A DNA stretch of 64,000 bases from Doryteuthis pealeii (GCA_023376005.1 CM042160.1:82540399-82604398); one strand, 5' to 3'. Shown: positions 8,878-21,841, counted from the stretch's first letter. Notes: generated from the sequence alone by a model not told the origin. Numbers and translations: made by a program.

Positions 8878-10055
8878 CAGGAAGAAAGTATGCCAACAAC
8901 CTCATTCTCCATATCGAATTAAATTTGGAGGGTGATCTGCCAGGAATGACCAAATAGGCCTGGCTGAAAGTGAACTGCATGGAATAAAATTAATTAAAGA
9001 TATAAAGGTAGATATAAGCTGTAGAACTAATTGGGAAAGGTATGAAGCCCCACTCACTCCCCCCCCTCCACAGCTATTGGTGAAGAAGTATTGTAACGTG
9101 ATTATAAGTCCAGCCAAGTTTGATAGTGGAAAAAAACTGTGAGGCGACTGCTATAAAAAGAGAAAATAAGACGGAAAATAAGAAGGTTAAACAGGAGTAA
9201 CAGATTTACAGGTTGAATCAAGTTTCTATCTCCTAGACCGGTTGCCTTAACCAAGAGTTAAGAGCCCATCCTGCCCTACTATTTATAACCCATAGCTGGA
9301 GGAGAGTAGAATCATACCTTCCCCAGGTATTAGAGCAGGCATCATACGACTGGTAAATAAAGAATACCCTCAGAATGACGTCCTGATTGAATCTGAACTC
9401 AGAGGCGCGGCAGAATGAGTCACATTGTCCCATACACACGTGCACCCATTACAATGATGGCGTGGTAGCCACGCTCCAATATGTATCAAATACTTCGTCA
9501 GTGTGGCAAAATCGGGCATCTCATGTGAAGTTCCACGTTCCCAAGAAGACTCTCAAAGGAATGTGAGAACGCTCATGCACATTGAACTGCCAGGCCCACT
9601 CTGACCCGAGTGGATCACCTTATTAGGTCAATCTAGGATTAAAATAGAACAAAATGTGTTAAAAAAAGACTAGTACATCAAGAAGAATAAACAAAATTTT
9701 CGACAATAACTATACCCAACAAGGTTGAGATGCCGTAAATTTAACCACCAACCCAACCAGTTGCACTATATCATTGACTTTTGTACTAAAATAACACTCA
9801 AGAAAAGAGTATAAATCCTTCTCATCTCTCCATTATAGGCTAAACATATATTGTTATATTACTTACAAATGGAGTAACCCATCATTGCCGAGTACTCCGG
9901 CGAAGGTCCACCCGACTATTAATTACTTGTTAGTGTCAAATAATATGTTGAAAACAAGTCATTAGCTGTAAAAAATTGTTTAAATCGAATTATCCAGAGA
10001 TTGAGATAAGGGGAGGTAAAAAAAAGTGGGTTTGTATAAAACCGAAGCATGCACC
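8878..10055 (-). other. Eroded inverted copy of 33610-34700
   Basis: Matches the R4 and SINE-3 content and CTATTGGTGAAGAAGTATTG stretch of 33610-34700 in reverse. Contains a decayed SINE-3 (about 9210-9470) and R4 piece (about 9590-9760). No gene. Confidence 0.7.
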
Positions 10056-10059
10056 AAGC

Positions 10060-10560
10060 CAAACTTGAATTCCTTGTTCCCTGCGCAATGAATCCTCATT
10101 GGAAAAATAAGCTCTTGAGACTAAAGTTTCAGTTTCATAGCAAACATAAATATAAAGGGCATAAGAACGATTTGAAGCTAGCAGTCAAGGTAGACGCTGA
10201 AAGCCAAACTTTTTCTTTTTTTCTGACGCCAGATCATTGGAAACCAAGAAAAGTTGGCAAAGGGCCAAAAGTTTCTTGTTCCCAATGATACCTCACAAAA
10301 AAATAAGACCTTAAAAGGATTTAAGGACGATTTGAAGTCTGCCCTAAGGTAACCCAAGCTGAACTTTTTAAGCATACTCTTTCTGATGTAGGAATCATTA
10401 GGGAACAAGAAAAAATGGTCCATAAACCTAGGCACGTTATCAAGAATCTTATCGTCTGTTCCACTCCCCCAATGATAGACAAAAAGTACACCTGGGCTTG
10501 GTGCATGTTTCCCAGTTTCCTACACATATAAATATAAAATGGAGACAAGGAAATCTCTGA
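10060..10560. repeat. M1 cluster, eroded copy
   Basis: Inverted copy of 33120-33609 with many small indels; CTTGTTCCCAATGATACC-type segments still readable near 10268 and 10387-10480. Confidence 0.65.
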
Positions 10561-13119
10561 CTGTCTGCACTCTCCAATATCTGCACTTCCGTAGCTACAA
10601 CCCCCTATTAGTATCAGTATCCATATTGATTAATTTCCCCTAAACATCAAGAACATGCCAGTCCTATTTTATTAATCAGCGGTTTTTTTTCGATATTTTC
10701 AGACTTTGCCTAATATCCCACCCAAAAAAGCAGCAGTCCATGAACCCTTGTGAATTAGTGGTGCGTGCAGGGGGGGGGGGGGCACCTTTTATTGTTTCTA
10801 CTTTTTTGTCTTGATAACTGTTGTCATTAGTATATTCTGTCAACAATACCCATGAAATGCAATGGTATTTTCGTGAATGTTGGTTTGTCCTTTCTGACAC
10901 CCCCCCCCATCAATACCATACTTCTGTAAACAGTGGATATAATATTGAAAAAGATACTCCCAATCTATCAACGAGATCTAGCTAATAATGCCCAAAGTAC
11001 TGGTAACTCAGCTCTATCCGCTCGTCTTTCAATCTTAATACGATATCTATGTTTATATATAGATATATGAAAAAGATGAGGAAATTAATCGACAATATGT
11101 GAAAAATAATTTTCTAAAAAAATTAACAAACACAGGATGTAATCAGTAGGAAACAAATTGTTGTGTCTATACTTAAGTATTTTCGTATTAAACCATCACA
11201 GGACACTGTTTACAGAAATTTTGTGAGGGAGAAAAATGAAACATGTTGAGTGTATAGTGATGTTCGTAATGTAATGTATTAACTCTAAAATATGTTTATA
11301 TGGCATTTTTTCACATGCAATGATCACTTCAATCAAGCTTCGTAAACAAAACGCACATATTAGAAAATTAAGGTTTACGTGTGATTGTACGATGTTTTAA
11401 AAGCAGCAATTACCACTTTCTTCTTAAAATGTACCAAATCTATGTGTTAGTATAACTGTATGTGTGTGTTGTGTGTTTCATTTGCTTTGTTTGTTATGGA
11501 AGTTAAAAGGTTTACAGGTTACCATGGTTTTCAAAGCCAGCGTATTATGCACTTATCATAATCACACAATGCTCGTAAAGAAGAATTGTGTGTGTGTGTA
11601 TATCTATTAATCCGGGCTGCAGACTGGCAATCTCTTCGTCATCATGAACCACAAATGTTTGCTATACCCCTTTTCATTATTCTTTAGACTTTCTTCTATT
11701 ACTTCTTCTTTGGGTCTCTCTGAACATCTTGACTTCGTGCTTGGTGTCCGGATCGCAACTTAATTCATTTCTTCTCGCTTGTTAACCAAAGGACATCTTA
11801 ATCACAAGACCGTGTATTTCTTTTAACACTTTTTATTTCCCTTAACAAAACATTCATTAACTAACATCCTGACTAACATAGCACACGGAGGTTCAGTTAA
11901 GCAGCACATCCTTACTGCCTAGTCCAACTGAAAACTGAGGACCAACACTAGGTCCCACTGACTTCATGTAATGTCGCGGCTTCTGTACTATTCCAATGGA
12001 AAGTCTCGCCCATGATATGAAAAGGGCCATCCTTTAGAAATACAGGGATTGACAAATAATCTAGCAACACGCATAGATTATGTAACAACCAGGCATATGC
12101 AATAGAGTGCAGATTTTTAAAACAGAATGATATTTAATTGTAAAGCTGTAGGAGACCAACCGCAGCAGGTACTCGTATTACCACGTCGAGGAGAGTCAAG
12201 TGAGACCTGAGATAAGTATTACCCAATCCCATTGCCAGTGGTAGGACGGTGGAAAAATGGTTGCATACACGTATTGGGCATCTGCGAAAGAAACAATCTG
12301 CTATTTAGTAATTAATGGATCTGCAACTAGCTTGATAACTCATACACCAGAATGGGACTAATCTAGAGTGGACCTGAGAGTAATGGCAATGAAGGGGGGG
12401 CGGCTTCCAGAGGATTCCAGAAGCTCGGAGCTCTCACCAGCCTAATGCAAGTTTAGTACCTAAGAGTGCCCACAGACCTGTAGGGGGGTCAAATAGAGTC
12501 GCAACATATATATTAAATGCTCACATGGTTACTTCTTTGATCACAGAAATACAGCCCACCCAGACACTAAATACCTCCGGGCTGTGGTGAGGGGGTAGGT
12601 TTGAAATTAATTGATTCTCCAACCCTTTGATCCATTGTTTATGGTACCAGTTTCCAAAATTCTTTTTCATTTCTGTTATTTCTTATCTCTCTCCATTTAA
12701 CTATAAGACAGCCAAATATCTTATTTTAACCTATGACCCAACCTCATTCATCCCAAAACTTCAAAACTTTGATTATGTAATAAAAGAAAGAAAAATAAAT
12801 CAGGTTATGCTTCGTAAATCTATCTATAATGGGGCCTATTACCAACTGTCAGTCCTCTTTTGGACACCTGTTCTACCCTGTAAAGGGACGAGGGTGAGGG
12901 AAATAGGGGGGTGGGGAGTGACAGTTATTGTTACAATAGAAAGTGGAAATTAACTGTTCAACACAAATCTGGAAATATAAGCTTTGCATTAAACAGAAAA
13001 TGCTGCTGGTAAACAATTTTGTAACAACTTTGAGCATACTAATAAGTGTGATTATATCACCACATCCTTTAGTTATATCAATTAACGGACTTGTTTGGAA
13101 GCCAACCAAGGTCACCTCA
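10561..13119. other. Eroded arm: ribozyme, LTR-like and R4 copies
   Basis: Inverted, noisy copy of 30546-33120. The 7.45-kb ribozyme counterpart is near 11165-11215 with a broken core, the LTR-like block near 11650-12060 and the R4 pieces near 12100-12500. The 108-residue frame at 12627 is a by-product with no motif. Confidence 0.6.
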
Positions 13120-13410
13120 AATGTTCGCAAGGTTAGCTAAGCTGGATTAGCAACGGCATGTTAGTGAGTTCAAGTTCTCTCATAGATTGCCTCCATGCTT
13201 TTGGCCTGTGCCACACACTGATCTAAGTTAGAAATAACTATATGAGAATTATGAGCCACCTCATGTGTGCTAATGGTTAGCAGCTAGATTAGCAGATCAT
13301 TGTGTTAGTTGAGTTCAATTCTCACATAAGATGCTCAATATTTCTTGACCTTGGCCACAACTAATCTACAGTTTAGTAAAATAACTAATATGAGAATATT
13401 GTAACGTTGT
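13120..13410 (+). mobile_element. SINE-2 dimer, eroded copy
   Basis: Two SINE-2 units inverted relative to 5279-5549, with small indels in both heads. Confidence 0.65.
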
Positions 13411-13589
13411 GGTATTTTCACAGTAACCAAAATGATGTATGTAACGTTGTGGTATCCTGATGTTTATTCACTGATAACCCAAAGCGATATTTCACACGTA
13501 CTAAATAATGTATCGGCTCGTGGCGGTCATCTGTTGATAAAAATTCACAACGCGGAAAAATATGTAGTCACAACTGCTAGCTTTATTAT

Positions 13590-14400
13590 CGTGCCTCGTC
13601 TCGTGGTTCGTATCAGAGAGGAGAAAGGCAGATGAGAAAGAGAGAGGGGCACATGTTAAATTTACTGTACCCCTACTAGGCACGCGAAGGACCCGACTTA
13701 CTCTTGCTAGCGGAGATGGCGGAAAGCATAAAGAGACCGTCCTTCTTCGTGTCCACAGTCAACCACTGACTTCCTGTTCCGGTCAACACGCCGAAACTCC
13801 GGTTGACATTCAATTCTCCATGTTGTTACAGTCCACCAAAGGTTTCATTACAAAGCGCTTTCGGCAATTCGATTTGACCATCTTTCAGTAGGAAACTGCT
13901 ACAACCAGTTCCTACCTGGACACCAAAAAGATGGCCAGAAAATTAGAAGGATCGAACAACAAACTTGTCCGAATCAAGAATTTTCGTGTACAGTTTAACT
14001 ACAACTATGCTTTAAAGAGAAAATGCTGCCAAATTACACTTATTTTAATATATATATATATATATATAGTATATATATATATATAAAGTAAAGAAATAAC
14101 AAAAGACTTAGAGTTTAGCATTTATAGCTTTTTCAGGGAGCTTAACAAAGGTCTAACTCGTCCGCCGACTCATCAGATGCGAAATCTGATGAGCGGAAGA
14201 AGTTAGAACTTTGTCTAAAACTCCTAAAATGACTAAAATGCTAAATCTCTAGTCTTTGTTATTATCTTTACTTATATATTTTGCTCTGTGATTCTAACAT
14301 TAAAGCACACGTGTGAGTAACTCTCAAACTGCGACAGGTTTTTTAATATAAAACTCTGTGTCGTAAGGAAGATTTTTCTCTGGACTTTTGATATATTATA
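13590..14400. mobile_element. Eroded Penelope-like unit and promoter-like block
   Basis: Inverted copy of 4322-5150: promoter-like block (13590-13810), Penelope-like coding scrap (13815-14010, frame-broken) and the palindrome (14090-14275) in which both CTGATGA arms and GAAA sites carry indels. No fold that I would call a working ribozyme. Confidence 0.6.
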
Positions 14401-15433
14401 TATTATATATATATATATTAATATATGAGAGAGATGATGAGAACAACAAAAGAAACACTTTGCTAATGTTTTCTCAAGATAATGAGCTGTGCTAGGCACA
14501 CAATAATACTGCATTGTCCATTGATATTGACCGCCAAATGAGTGTCAACATGCAACAAAATGGTAACACGGGGGGGGTGGGGGTAGGGGTGTTAATGACA
14601 TCATTTTATTTCATCTGTACTTTACTTTCGCTCTTGAGACTTTGTAGACAAATAAGAAATATATCTGCTCTCGTTCCCACATCTCATGCTTTCTTTTCCC
14701 CTCCCCAGGGATCAAATTGTGAACGTCTTATGCATTCGGTTTCCAACTTTACCCGTTGATTCTTCCTGGGATTCCCTTCCCAACTCCTATTCAGTTCGTT
14801 TTCAAAGAATTAATCTATCCGCAACGTGTCTAGGTAGTTGTAAACGCCACTTTCATTTAGTTTAGCATTAATATACAAAACCCTCGTGCTTAAATAAAAA
14901 AAAGATTTAAGAAATCCAATCCTATGAATTGATCTGTGTTTTTGTACTTGCTGGTATAGCTCAATGGATTGTTGTGTTCGGGCTTCATATCAACAGGTTA
15001 CGGTTAAGGTTAGGTTACTTGTTAACCATAGGGAATAATAATACGTCTCTAATAAGCATTTTTTTTTTTTTTTTTTTTTTTTCTTTTTTTCCAGACTGTT
15101 TTTTTTTTTTTTTTTTTTTTTTTTCTTTTCATGAACTGTTTTTTTTTTTTTTTTCTTTTTGTTTAATCTTTGCTATAGTCCAGGTCATGCCTATTTTTGA
15201 TGATTGGCAATAGCAAACAGACGTTGTTATATTTTTTAAGATATGTATAGTTAAAAAAATATTGGGTAGAAGAGTTTTTTGGAGGGGGGGGGGAAAAATG
15301 GCTGGGTTCCCCAAAGCTAGCTTTTTCATTTATAGTATAAACAAAATGTTAATACATCTTGATGCTGAAAAAGTTCTTTGGCCTAACAAGAAGAAAATAA
15401 GTGTTTGATTTCTCATTCTCTCTCTGTTTTTTT

Positions 15434-15468
<35 letters not shown>

Positions 15469-15799
15469 CCCCGATTAAGAAATTTGAGAAGGTTGAGCCG
15501 GTGTGTGTGTGTATATATATAAATAAAATGGTGATGGCCACTTCTTGCAATGCCCACTACAAAATTCGTTTTGTGAGCTATGCAAATGGCTCAGAAGTTC
15601 CAGTGCTTTGTTTACACATATCCTGTGCACAAAATTACAGCGATAAAATCCCAACTTTTCACACATAGCACACACGTTTTTTCACGTGTGTTCGTCTGTC
15701 ACCATAGACACCCATATGATCAACTAGTCTCTGATTTATATATAATATATATAGATTATATATATACTATGATATATAATCATCCCCTTTGCATGAGGA
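14401..15799. other. Low-complexity arm copy
   Basis: Inverted copy of 28010-29280. Poly-T runs at 15060-15160 and 15427-15468. The zinc-finger counterpart lies near 15565-15650, frame-broken on the minus strand. No gene. Confidence 0.6.
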
Positions 15800-16175
15800 G
15801 GATGTGATACTAAGTCAAATTTCTTAAGCCAGGAGTTGTACAGGTTTGAATTGCAGATTTCTCGCTTCTCTCTACTGTATATATAGTGTTTAAGTGGTTA
15901 TATATTTACCCAACCCCGTTTTCCTTCTCCACTAGACTGGTTGCCTGCTACCAAAGGCTAAAGAATCCAGTATTACCTCTATCGATTATGCCTTAGCATT
16001 GGGAGAGAAGCGCATAGATTTATGCTTTCTAAGGCTATTAGTGCCAAAGGGAAAACAAACAGCCATCATACCAGGATTCCGAACATCAAGCCAACAATTC
16101 CATTTCTTAACGAAGTACATAATGCCATTACAATACAAATGTAACCTCCTCAAATGATGTTGGCCATGATTACTA
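15800..16175 (-). mobile_element. SINE-3 copy
   Basis: Inverted copy of 27680-28002; body motifs GGTTGCC, TATTACC and CATAGATTTATGC still readable, with indels. Confidence 0.55.
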
Positions 16176-16564
16176 TGCTACTTGGATCATGACTGTACAT
16201 TATAGGTCACGTTGGTTTAGACTGAGAACTTTTCATCACCCTTCTCTTGGGGATAAGAAAAATCAACAAAAGACAATATTTGTCCAAATATTTGTATTAG
16301 TCAGTGAGTAAATCGTTCAATGTGCAGATTGTCAACCTCTTTGTGTGTTTTTTTTTAATGGTTGATATTTTCCATTCATGCAACATCTGTGCATGATGAT
16401 TATTAGTTTTCTACATGAAACAATCATTTGCCAACATCCTTATATTGGTAATCTTGAACTTTAAGTGACTAAATTCCTCCATAAATTTGTACTTGCGCAT
16501 TTATTTGAAATGGACTTTATCAAGAAAGACATTTTATGATATTTTGGAGTTAAAAACATATATT

Positions 16565-16815
16565 ATGCACCGGGTTGAGGTCCAGTCGGTAGAGAGCGTT
16601 CGGCAGAAACGACAAGGTTCCTAGTTCGATACCGGTACTTCGCCAACTCAGTCTATAGAGTAGCACAGGGATCTGTGCGGTAAAGTAAGGAACTGACAGT
16701 AGGTGTGGTGCCCACCTCAGATGTTAAATAATCTCCTTGGTCTAGCGCAATGAAAAGGGGGGAGACTCCCTTGCTGATTTGCTAATATCGACTTTAGGCC
16801 CGGCACCGACGACTT
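16565..16815 (+). mobile_element. SINE-1 copy
   Basis: Inverted copy of 27021-27268. Box B TAGTTCGATACCGG at about 16622. Shares the CACCGAC and CACCGGGTT variants with the A2 copy and not with A1. Confidence 0.7.
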
Positions 16816-16924
16816 TACTTTTTTTACTTTTTTAATAATGGGTTTGAAAAGCATTGTTTCTCCGTGAAAATTACATTGAATTCAAAGAAGGTTGCCATTT
16901 GTTTACAAGCTTCTTCTCTGAAAA

Positions 16925-17005
16925 GAAGACAGAGGGACTTAACTCTCATTGCTTTGAGAGTTAAGTCCTTTTAAGACTTAAATGAGGGTTAAGTCCCTTT
17001 GTTCA
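16925..17005. repeat. GACTTAA compound hairpin, copy
   Basis: Counterpart of 26842-26919; 14-bp stem retained. Confidence 0.65.
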
Positions 17006-17089
17006 AGATTACCGACCCCCCTTATTGGTCAGTCCATATTATAAACCATGCATATAAAGAAGTACTTTATAGGATTTGACTTTAAGAAG

Positions 17090-17470
17090 GTGTTTGTAGT
17101 GTAATGGTTATCATCATAGTAAATGGACTCTGGCGAACAAAGTTCAAATCCTGGACAAGGCTGTTTGAATACATCTTTAAATGATGAATTCATATTACCA
17201 TTTATATAAATAATTACTTTTAAGGATTTGACCTACTAAAAGAACATGTTTGCGGTGTAATAGAAAACTGAGTTTCTTGTGTTTTAAAAAGGAAGGAAAA
17301 GGGTTGATATAACAGTGAAAGCAACCAATTATTCTCCCCCCAGCTATGGTTAAATAGTAAGGGCTCTATAACCTTGTATGCAACCAGTCTAGGAGAAGGA
17401 AAACCTGAATTCAAACCTGTTAAATTGCTGAAAAAAAATTGACCTTGTGTTGCATCTGCTTGGAGTTGGG
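17090..17470 (+). mobile_element. SINE-3 copy
   Basis: Plus-strand counterpart of 26397-26765: GTGTAATGGTTATCATCA head, TTCAAATCCTGGACAAGG box B, split by the same intervening sequence. Confidence 0.6.
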
Positions 17471-18534
17471 TTTAAATACATAAAATAAATAAAATTAAAT
17501 TTGAGGGTTTTTCATCGAGAGAAAATGTAATTATAGGTAAAGTGTTTTTTCCTTTCTTTTTTTTTTTTTTTCTTTTTTTTTTCTTTCTTTTCTTTTCTTC
17601 TTCTTTTTTTTCTTTTTCTCTCTCTTTTTAATTATTTTCTTTTCATTCCTTTTCTCCATCTTTCTTTCTTCCACAAAACAAATTCTGAATTTGGCAAATC
17701 ATTCTCAAATCCCTTTCCATATATGGTAACTAAAAGGCCCTCCCTACCCAGCTACCTTAATCTACCCCCACCCCATCTCATCCTCCTTTCCAGATTCAAA
17801 ACTGGTTGTGTTATTGTTATTTTGGGGACAGATATGTTTTTCCTGCCAACCACACTATCCCCCTCCCCCTTCTCCCTCTCTCAACACTTCACTTTCTTCT
17901 TTTCTACCTTGTTAAGTAATAAACAAATTCCCAAGAACTGTTTATATTCTATAGGGCTTTAAAGCATTACTTATCAAAACACAGTAAGTCTTACAGAGTC
18001 CCCCCCCCCCCGTAAAAAAAAAGACCTACCCCTGGAAGGATTCCTTTCACACACACCACACAACATAGGTTTCACTTATTCACCACTCTCATATTCTCAT
18101 GTCAAAAATAATTCACTCTCTAATGTTAAACAGCCCACTTTAACATTTTTAATCTGGCTTTTTTTAAAATTCTTTCAAAATTTTTTGGTTTTGTTGTGAC
18201 TCTAGTATCTGAGTTAATAGAGAAATAATAGGAAGAAACAATGATTAAAGGATAGGGGAAAAGGTTTACTAAGCAAAGATACAAGGTGAACAGAGTAAAA
18301 ATCGAACCAGCCAACCAAAATCCATTTTTTTTTTTTGTCAACCATTGTAGAGATGAGACGGGGATATAATTTGATTCATGCCTTTTGTTTCTGTGCTGGC
18401 AATTAATCATTTTCTCATAAATCAGCTGTTTTATTGTGGGAAACTACGATTTGTGTCTTTCCTCTTTAAGCAATAAAATTTATTTTGAAAACTTTGAGTT
18501 GACATGTCAAACGAATTAATTCTCACAATTATTT
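17471..18534. other. Spacer copy
   Basis: Inverted copy of 25306-26390: pyrimidine-rich tract 17548-17660, C-run near 18001, (CA)n near 18050. No gene. Confidence 0.55.
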
Positions 18535-18727
18535 CTTTGCTTGCTTCATCATCATCATCATCAAGTTGTGCTGGCAGCACGGATATCCATGACAATCTCT
18601 TGCTAACCATCCCTATATATCGCCCCTTGATATCGCAGGTCCTCTCTGCAGCATCCAGAATCTACGCAGAACTGATCAATGTAGTTCTTGCTGAGTGACC
18701 CACACTGGCATGCCCATGTGTAGGTTA
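18535..18727 (+). repeat. Dispersed (ATC)n repeat copy
   Basis: Counterpart of 25109-25305. Keeps the GATATCGCAGG segment present in A2 but missing from A1. Confidence 0.7.
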
Positions 18728-18824
18728 CCAACAAGAGACATCACTTCTGAGTTCGTCCTTGCTTCTCCAGCAGTGTCCAGCAGGCTTACTTCAAATGGTT
18801 TGTGTGATAGGGAGCAACTAGAAA

Positions 18825-19205
18825 ATGCTTGTGGTGTAATAGTTAGTAAGTTAGATTAAGCAGACAATTGTTAATGAGTTTGATTCTCACTGGGTGTCCC
18901 ATACTGCTGGCCTTGTGCCATAACTAAGCTATCATAGTAACTAACTTCTCTTGAAAATGCTTTGTGCACATACGTGGTGTAATGGTTAGCAAGTTAGATT
19001 AAGCAAACTATTGTTATTGAGTTGATTCTCACTGAGTGCCCCATACTGCTGGCCTTGTACCATATACTATGCTAAACATAGTAACTTCTCTAGAAAATGA
19101 TTTGTGCACCTAGAATGGTATGATGGTTTGAAAGTTAGATTAGTAATCCATTGTTAGTGAGTTCGATCTCACTGGGTGCCTCACTCTTCTGGCCTTGTGC
19201 TCCAC
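18825..19205 (+). mobile_element. SINE-2 head-to-tail trimer
   Basis: Three SINE-2 units in tandem (near 18830, 18968 and 19112), each with a GTGTAATxGTTAG-type or decayed head, a TTGATTCTCACTG-like box B and a CTGGCCTTGTGCC segment. Mirror copy at 24630-25020. Confidence 0.75.
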
Positions 19206-20019
19206 ATTTTCTTATGCATTTATTTCTATTTTTGTTTAAATTAGGCTGAGACCCTTTTTGTGTTTCTTTTCATAAATAAAAGTCAATTCTGACCAAAACG
19301 TCACAATGAATTCCCCCTCGCATTTAATTACCAGAAATTCGGCAATGTACAACTGGTTACTTGCCAGTTTTTTTTTTTCTATTAAAAAGGCCACCTTCCA
19401 CCCCCACCCCTCCCCCTACACACCTTCTGTCTCCCTCCCCACCACCCCTCATAAACTAATCACATATTTGGGTCCCACAATGACATTCATTGATTGGACT
19501 TTTACCAAAAACTCTGACCCCGTAATTTTTAGCTGAAGACAAAAGTCCTCGATATTTTAATGCAAATCTGTGAACGGACATTTTGTATGTCATTTTACAT
19601 AGACAATCAAAGTTGCGTTAAAATTGATGTAAAGGTTCTTGCCTACCCATCTTTTTTTACAATGTTAGGGAAATCGTGAAAGTTTAGTTTAACAGCCATG
19701 ACAACCTATTATATATATATAGGATTCACTTCCAAATTTTTCTTCACATATATATATTATATATATAGTGTACAATACATTTAAGGTGCAATTGTTACCA
19801 TTGGTTTCCAAGCAGCATGTTAGCACCCTTCTTCAAGACAATACGCCCGTTAACATATATTTCCTTTTTGGAGAATTGAAAATAAAGTGCTCGATTATGT
19901 GTGTAAGAGCTGTATTTATTTATTCATTATAGTGTACAATACATTTAAAGTGTCATGTGTTCCATTGGTTTTCCAAGCAGCATGTTCGTGCATTTAAAAC
20001 GTTCTTGCTACCATCTTTA
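19206..20019. other. Spacer with short AT palindromes
   Basis: No gene. C-rich CCACCCCCACCCCTCCCCC near 19396 and TA runs near 19710-19770. Segments around 19780 and 19930 are near-duplicates (TACAATACATTTAA followed by CCATTGGTTT). Confidence 0.5.
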
Positions 20020-20312
20020 TACAATACAAGGTGGTACCTGTTGGTCACTGTCATAGGAAATGGACACAACGAGATGAGTTCAAATCCTAGTCAAAGACTA
20101 TTTGCATTTTACATAGCACTAATACCCTTGGGAAAGGTATAAATCACTATTCTCCCTCCAGCTATGGGTAAATAGTAGGTCAGGTTGGGGCTCTTTAACT
20201 TTGGTTTGGTAACAAGTCTTGGAGAAAGAAACCTCTAAATTCAAACTTGTTAAACTCTGCTTAAGAAATCGACCTTGTGTCACATCCTGCTCATGTGGAG
20301 GGGTTTTGCTAA
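20020..20312 (+). mobile_element. SINE-3
   Basis: Head GGTACCTGTTGGTCACTG is divergent; box B GAGTTCAAATCC, body AGCTATGGGTAAATAGTAGG and tail CACATCCTGCTCATG are typical. Mirror copy 23520-23800. Confidence 0.65.
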
Positions 20313-20344
20313 AAATATATTCAATGTTAGGGAAATCTTGAAAG

Positions 20345-20575
20345 TTTAGTTTTTTTATGGCGTGTCAAAGCCCTGTTGGCTGGGGATCTAAAATATACCG
20401 ACTGCACCTCTGCAGAGGGTAAGACATGGGGCCCCCTGTTGGCCATGGATGGTGATTAGTGAGGCTTATGGTTGAAATCCTGGGTGGACGAGCATCCTTA
20501 GGCAAGACTGATGGTCGGAGAGGCCCCTCCAATCAATCGGCTGGCTATGTTAAACCCTAGTACCTATATGAATTA
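20345..20575 (-). repeat. R4 3' portion
   Basis: Minus-strand R4: CCTGTTGGCTGGGG, CCTCTGCAGAGGG and CCTCCAATCAATCGGCTGG, matching in reverse the end of the R4 copy at 49110-49560. Confidence 0.6.
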
Positions 20576-20689
20576 TCTTAAGATGATTTATTTTAAGGTA
20601 ATTTAAAAAAACACCTGACAGAGCCCAAGGTTACTGTGGCCTGAACATTGTGTTTATACACAATAAAGATGAGAGTTAAATCAAGATAT
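20576..20689. repeat. M2-related half element
   Basis: Carries CAGAGCCCAAGGTTACTGTG and CAATAAAGATGAG, the right half of the M2 element at 48685-49014. Confidence 0.55.
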
Positions 20690-20875
20690 TATACTTTTTA
20701 CATATTGAAGAATTTTACAATAGCTCTTAAGTAAACATCAAACGTTGTAATAATTAAATCATACTGTGGTATATCCACAGGTCTTGCTAGTCAAGATTAG
20801 TAACATATCAAAACGTTGTAATAATTAAATCATCATACTGTGATATATCCACAGGTCCTGCTAGTTTAACATTTT
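20690..20875 (-). repeat. R5, two overlapping copies
   Basis: GTGGTATATCCACAGGTC and GTGATATATCCACAGGTCC, each preceded by AACGTTGTAATAATTAAATC, give a tandem duplication of the R5 start. Mirror copy 22963-23155. Confidence 0.65.
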
Positions 20876-21349
20876 CTCCAGATGTGTTACTTTTAGATTA
20901 TCACATGTTTTTCTCATGCAACAATCGGTTCCAATAAATTGAAAATAATTCTTCCATAAGAATTCTTGACTAGCAAATTCTTTTATTATAGAATTTGACA
21001 GAAAGGCAAGGGAAATATATTGAAAGCTGAATAACGATGATATGAATTTTATATGAATAAAGAGTTTTTTATTAAAACCTGGTGGAATCTTTGGCCTCAA
21101 TCTAATATGGTCACTCCTATTCCTTTGTGAAGAATCTGCCATTATTTCCTTTCTGTTAAGCAAATTATTTGATTATCATTTAAAATTCTTCATTTAATTA
21201 TTCAAAGAGTAAGACCACTCCACTTTCAATCCATTCTTTTAAATGATAAATCTTTTACAAAAGTTTTGTAACTCTACTTTTTTTTTTTTTTTTTTTTAAT
21301 TACTTTTCTACAGTAAAATTCCTTTGTGCAAAATCACAAAATGTAAATT
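20876..21349. other. Spacer; short ORF, possible exon
   Basis: A minus-strand frame of 100 residues (20861-21163) contains a normal-composition stretch MADSSQRNRSDHIRL (ATG at 21142) preceded by a TTAACAG acceptor-like site and followed by CAG|GT at 21079-21077. In the mirror copy one extra T makes a stop instead. Too short and unsupported to call a gene. Confidence 0.2.
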
Positions 21350-21734
21350 GGGCTATGGGTAAATAGTAGGGCAGACTGGACTCTTTAACTCTGGTATGGA
21401 AACTAATCCAGGAGAAGGAAAACTCTGAATTCAAACCGGTTAAACTTCCTTTAACTCTTAACATCCTGTTGAGAATTTTCTAAGTCCAGACCCCAATTCC
21501 TATAAGGATTTATCAATAAATGGCTAAAAATGGCCTTTTCATTTAAAGTTACCAGTTATTTCCCATAAATCAAAGACTGCTAAATGTTTAATATTAAATT
21601 TAAACAAAGGCTATCATTTGGGGTGGATTAGGGAAACAAATGTGACTTCCGTCCGGGTGGAATGAGGCGGTATAGGATGTTAAGAGTTAAAGAAACTGAC
21701 CTTATGTCATAGCCCAAGCATGTGGAGCAGTTGT

Positions 21735-21775
<41 letters not shown>

Positions 21776-21840
21776 TAATATATAAATGGAAGCATGTGGG
21801 CTAGTGGTTAGTCGTGGAAAATGGACTCGTCGGTTCGAGT
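21350..21840 (+). repeat. SINE-3 fragments and (TA)n
   Basis: SINE-3 body (GGGTAAATAGTAGGGCAGAC and onward) at 21350-21470, spacer with no feature to 21734, (TA)n at 21738-21782, then a SINE-3 head starting TGGAAGCATGTGGGCTAGTGG. Confidence 0.6.
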
Positions 21841-21841
21841 T

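Larger units (their letters stand above)
8878..21841 (-). other. Left arm of giant inverted repeat
   Basis: Inverted counterpart of 21989-34700. By eye the mismatch and single-base indel load is about 1-2% near the axis (18.7-21.8 kb), modest at 16-18.7 kb, and high (roughly 8-10%) from 16 kb to the gap. Indels fall in unique as well as homopolymer sequence, which is more like unpolished read error than ordinary divergence. Confidence 0.9.

Noticed and set aside
12627..12953. 108-residue ORF in the left arm
   Set aside because: Not open in the cleaner copies A1 and A2, so it arises from indels in the noisy arm.
20861..21163. 100-residue ORF that looked coding in its first third
   Set aside because: The mirror copy stops after 23 codons through a one-base difference, and the rest is AT-driven. 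Kept only as a weak exon possibility.
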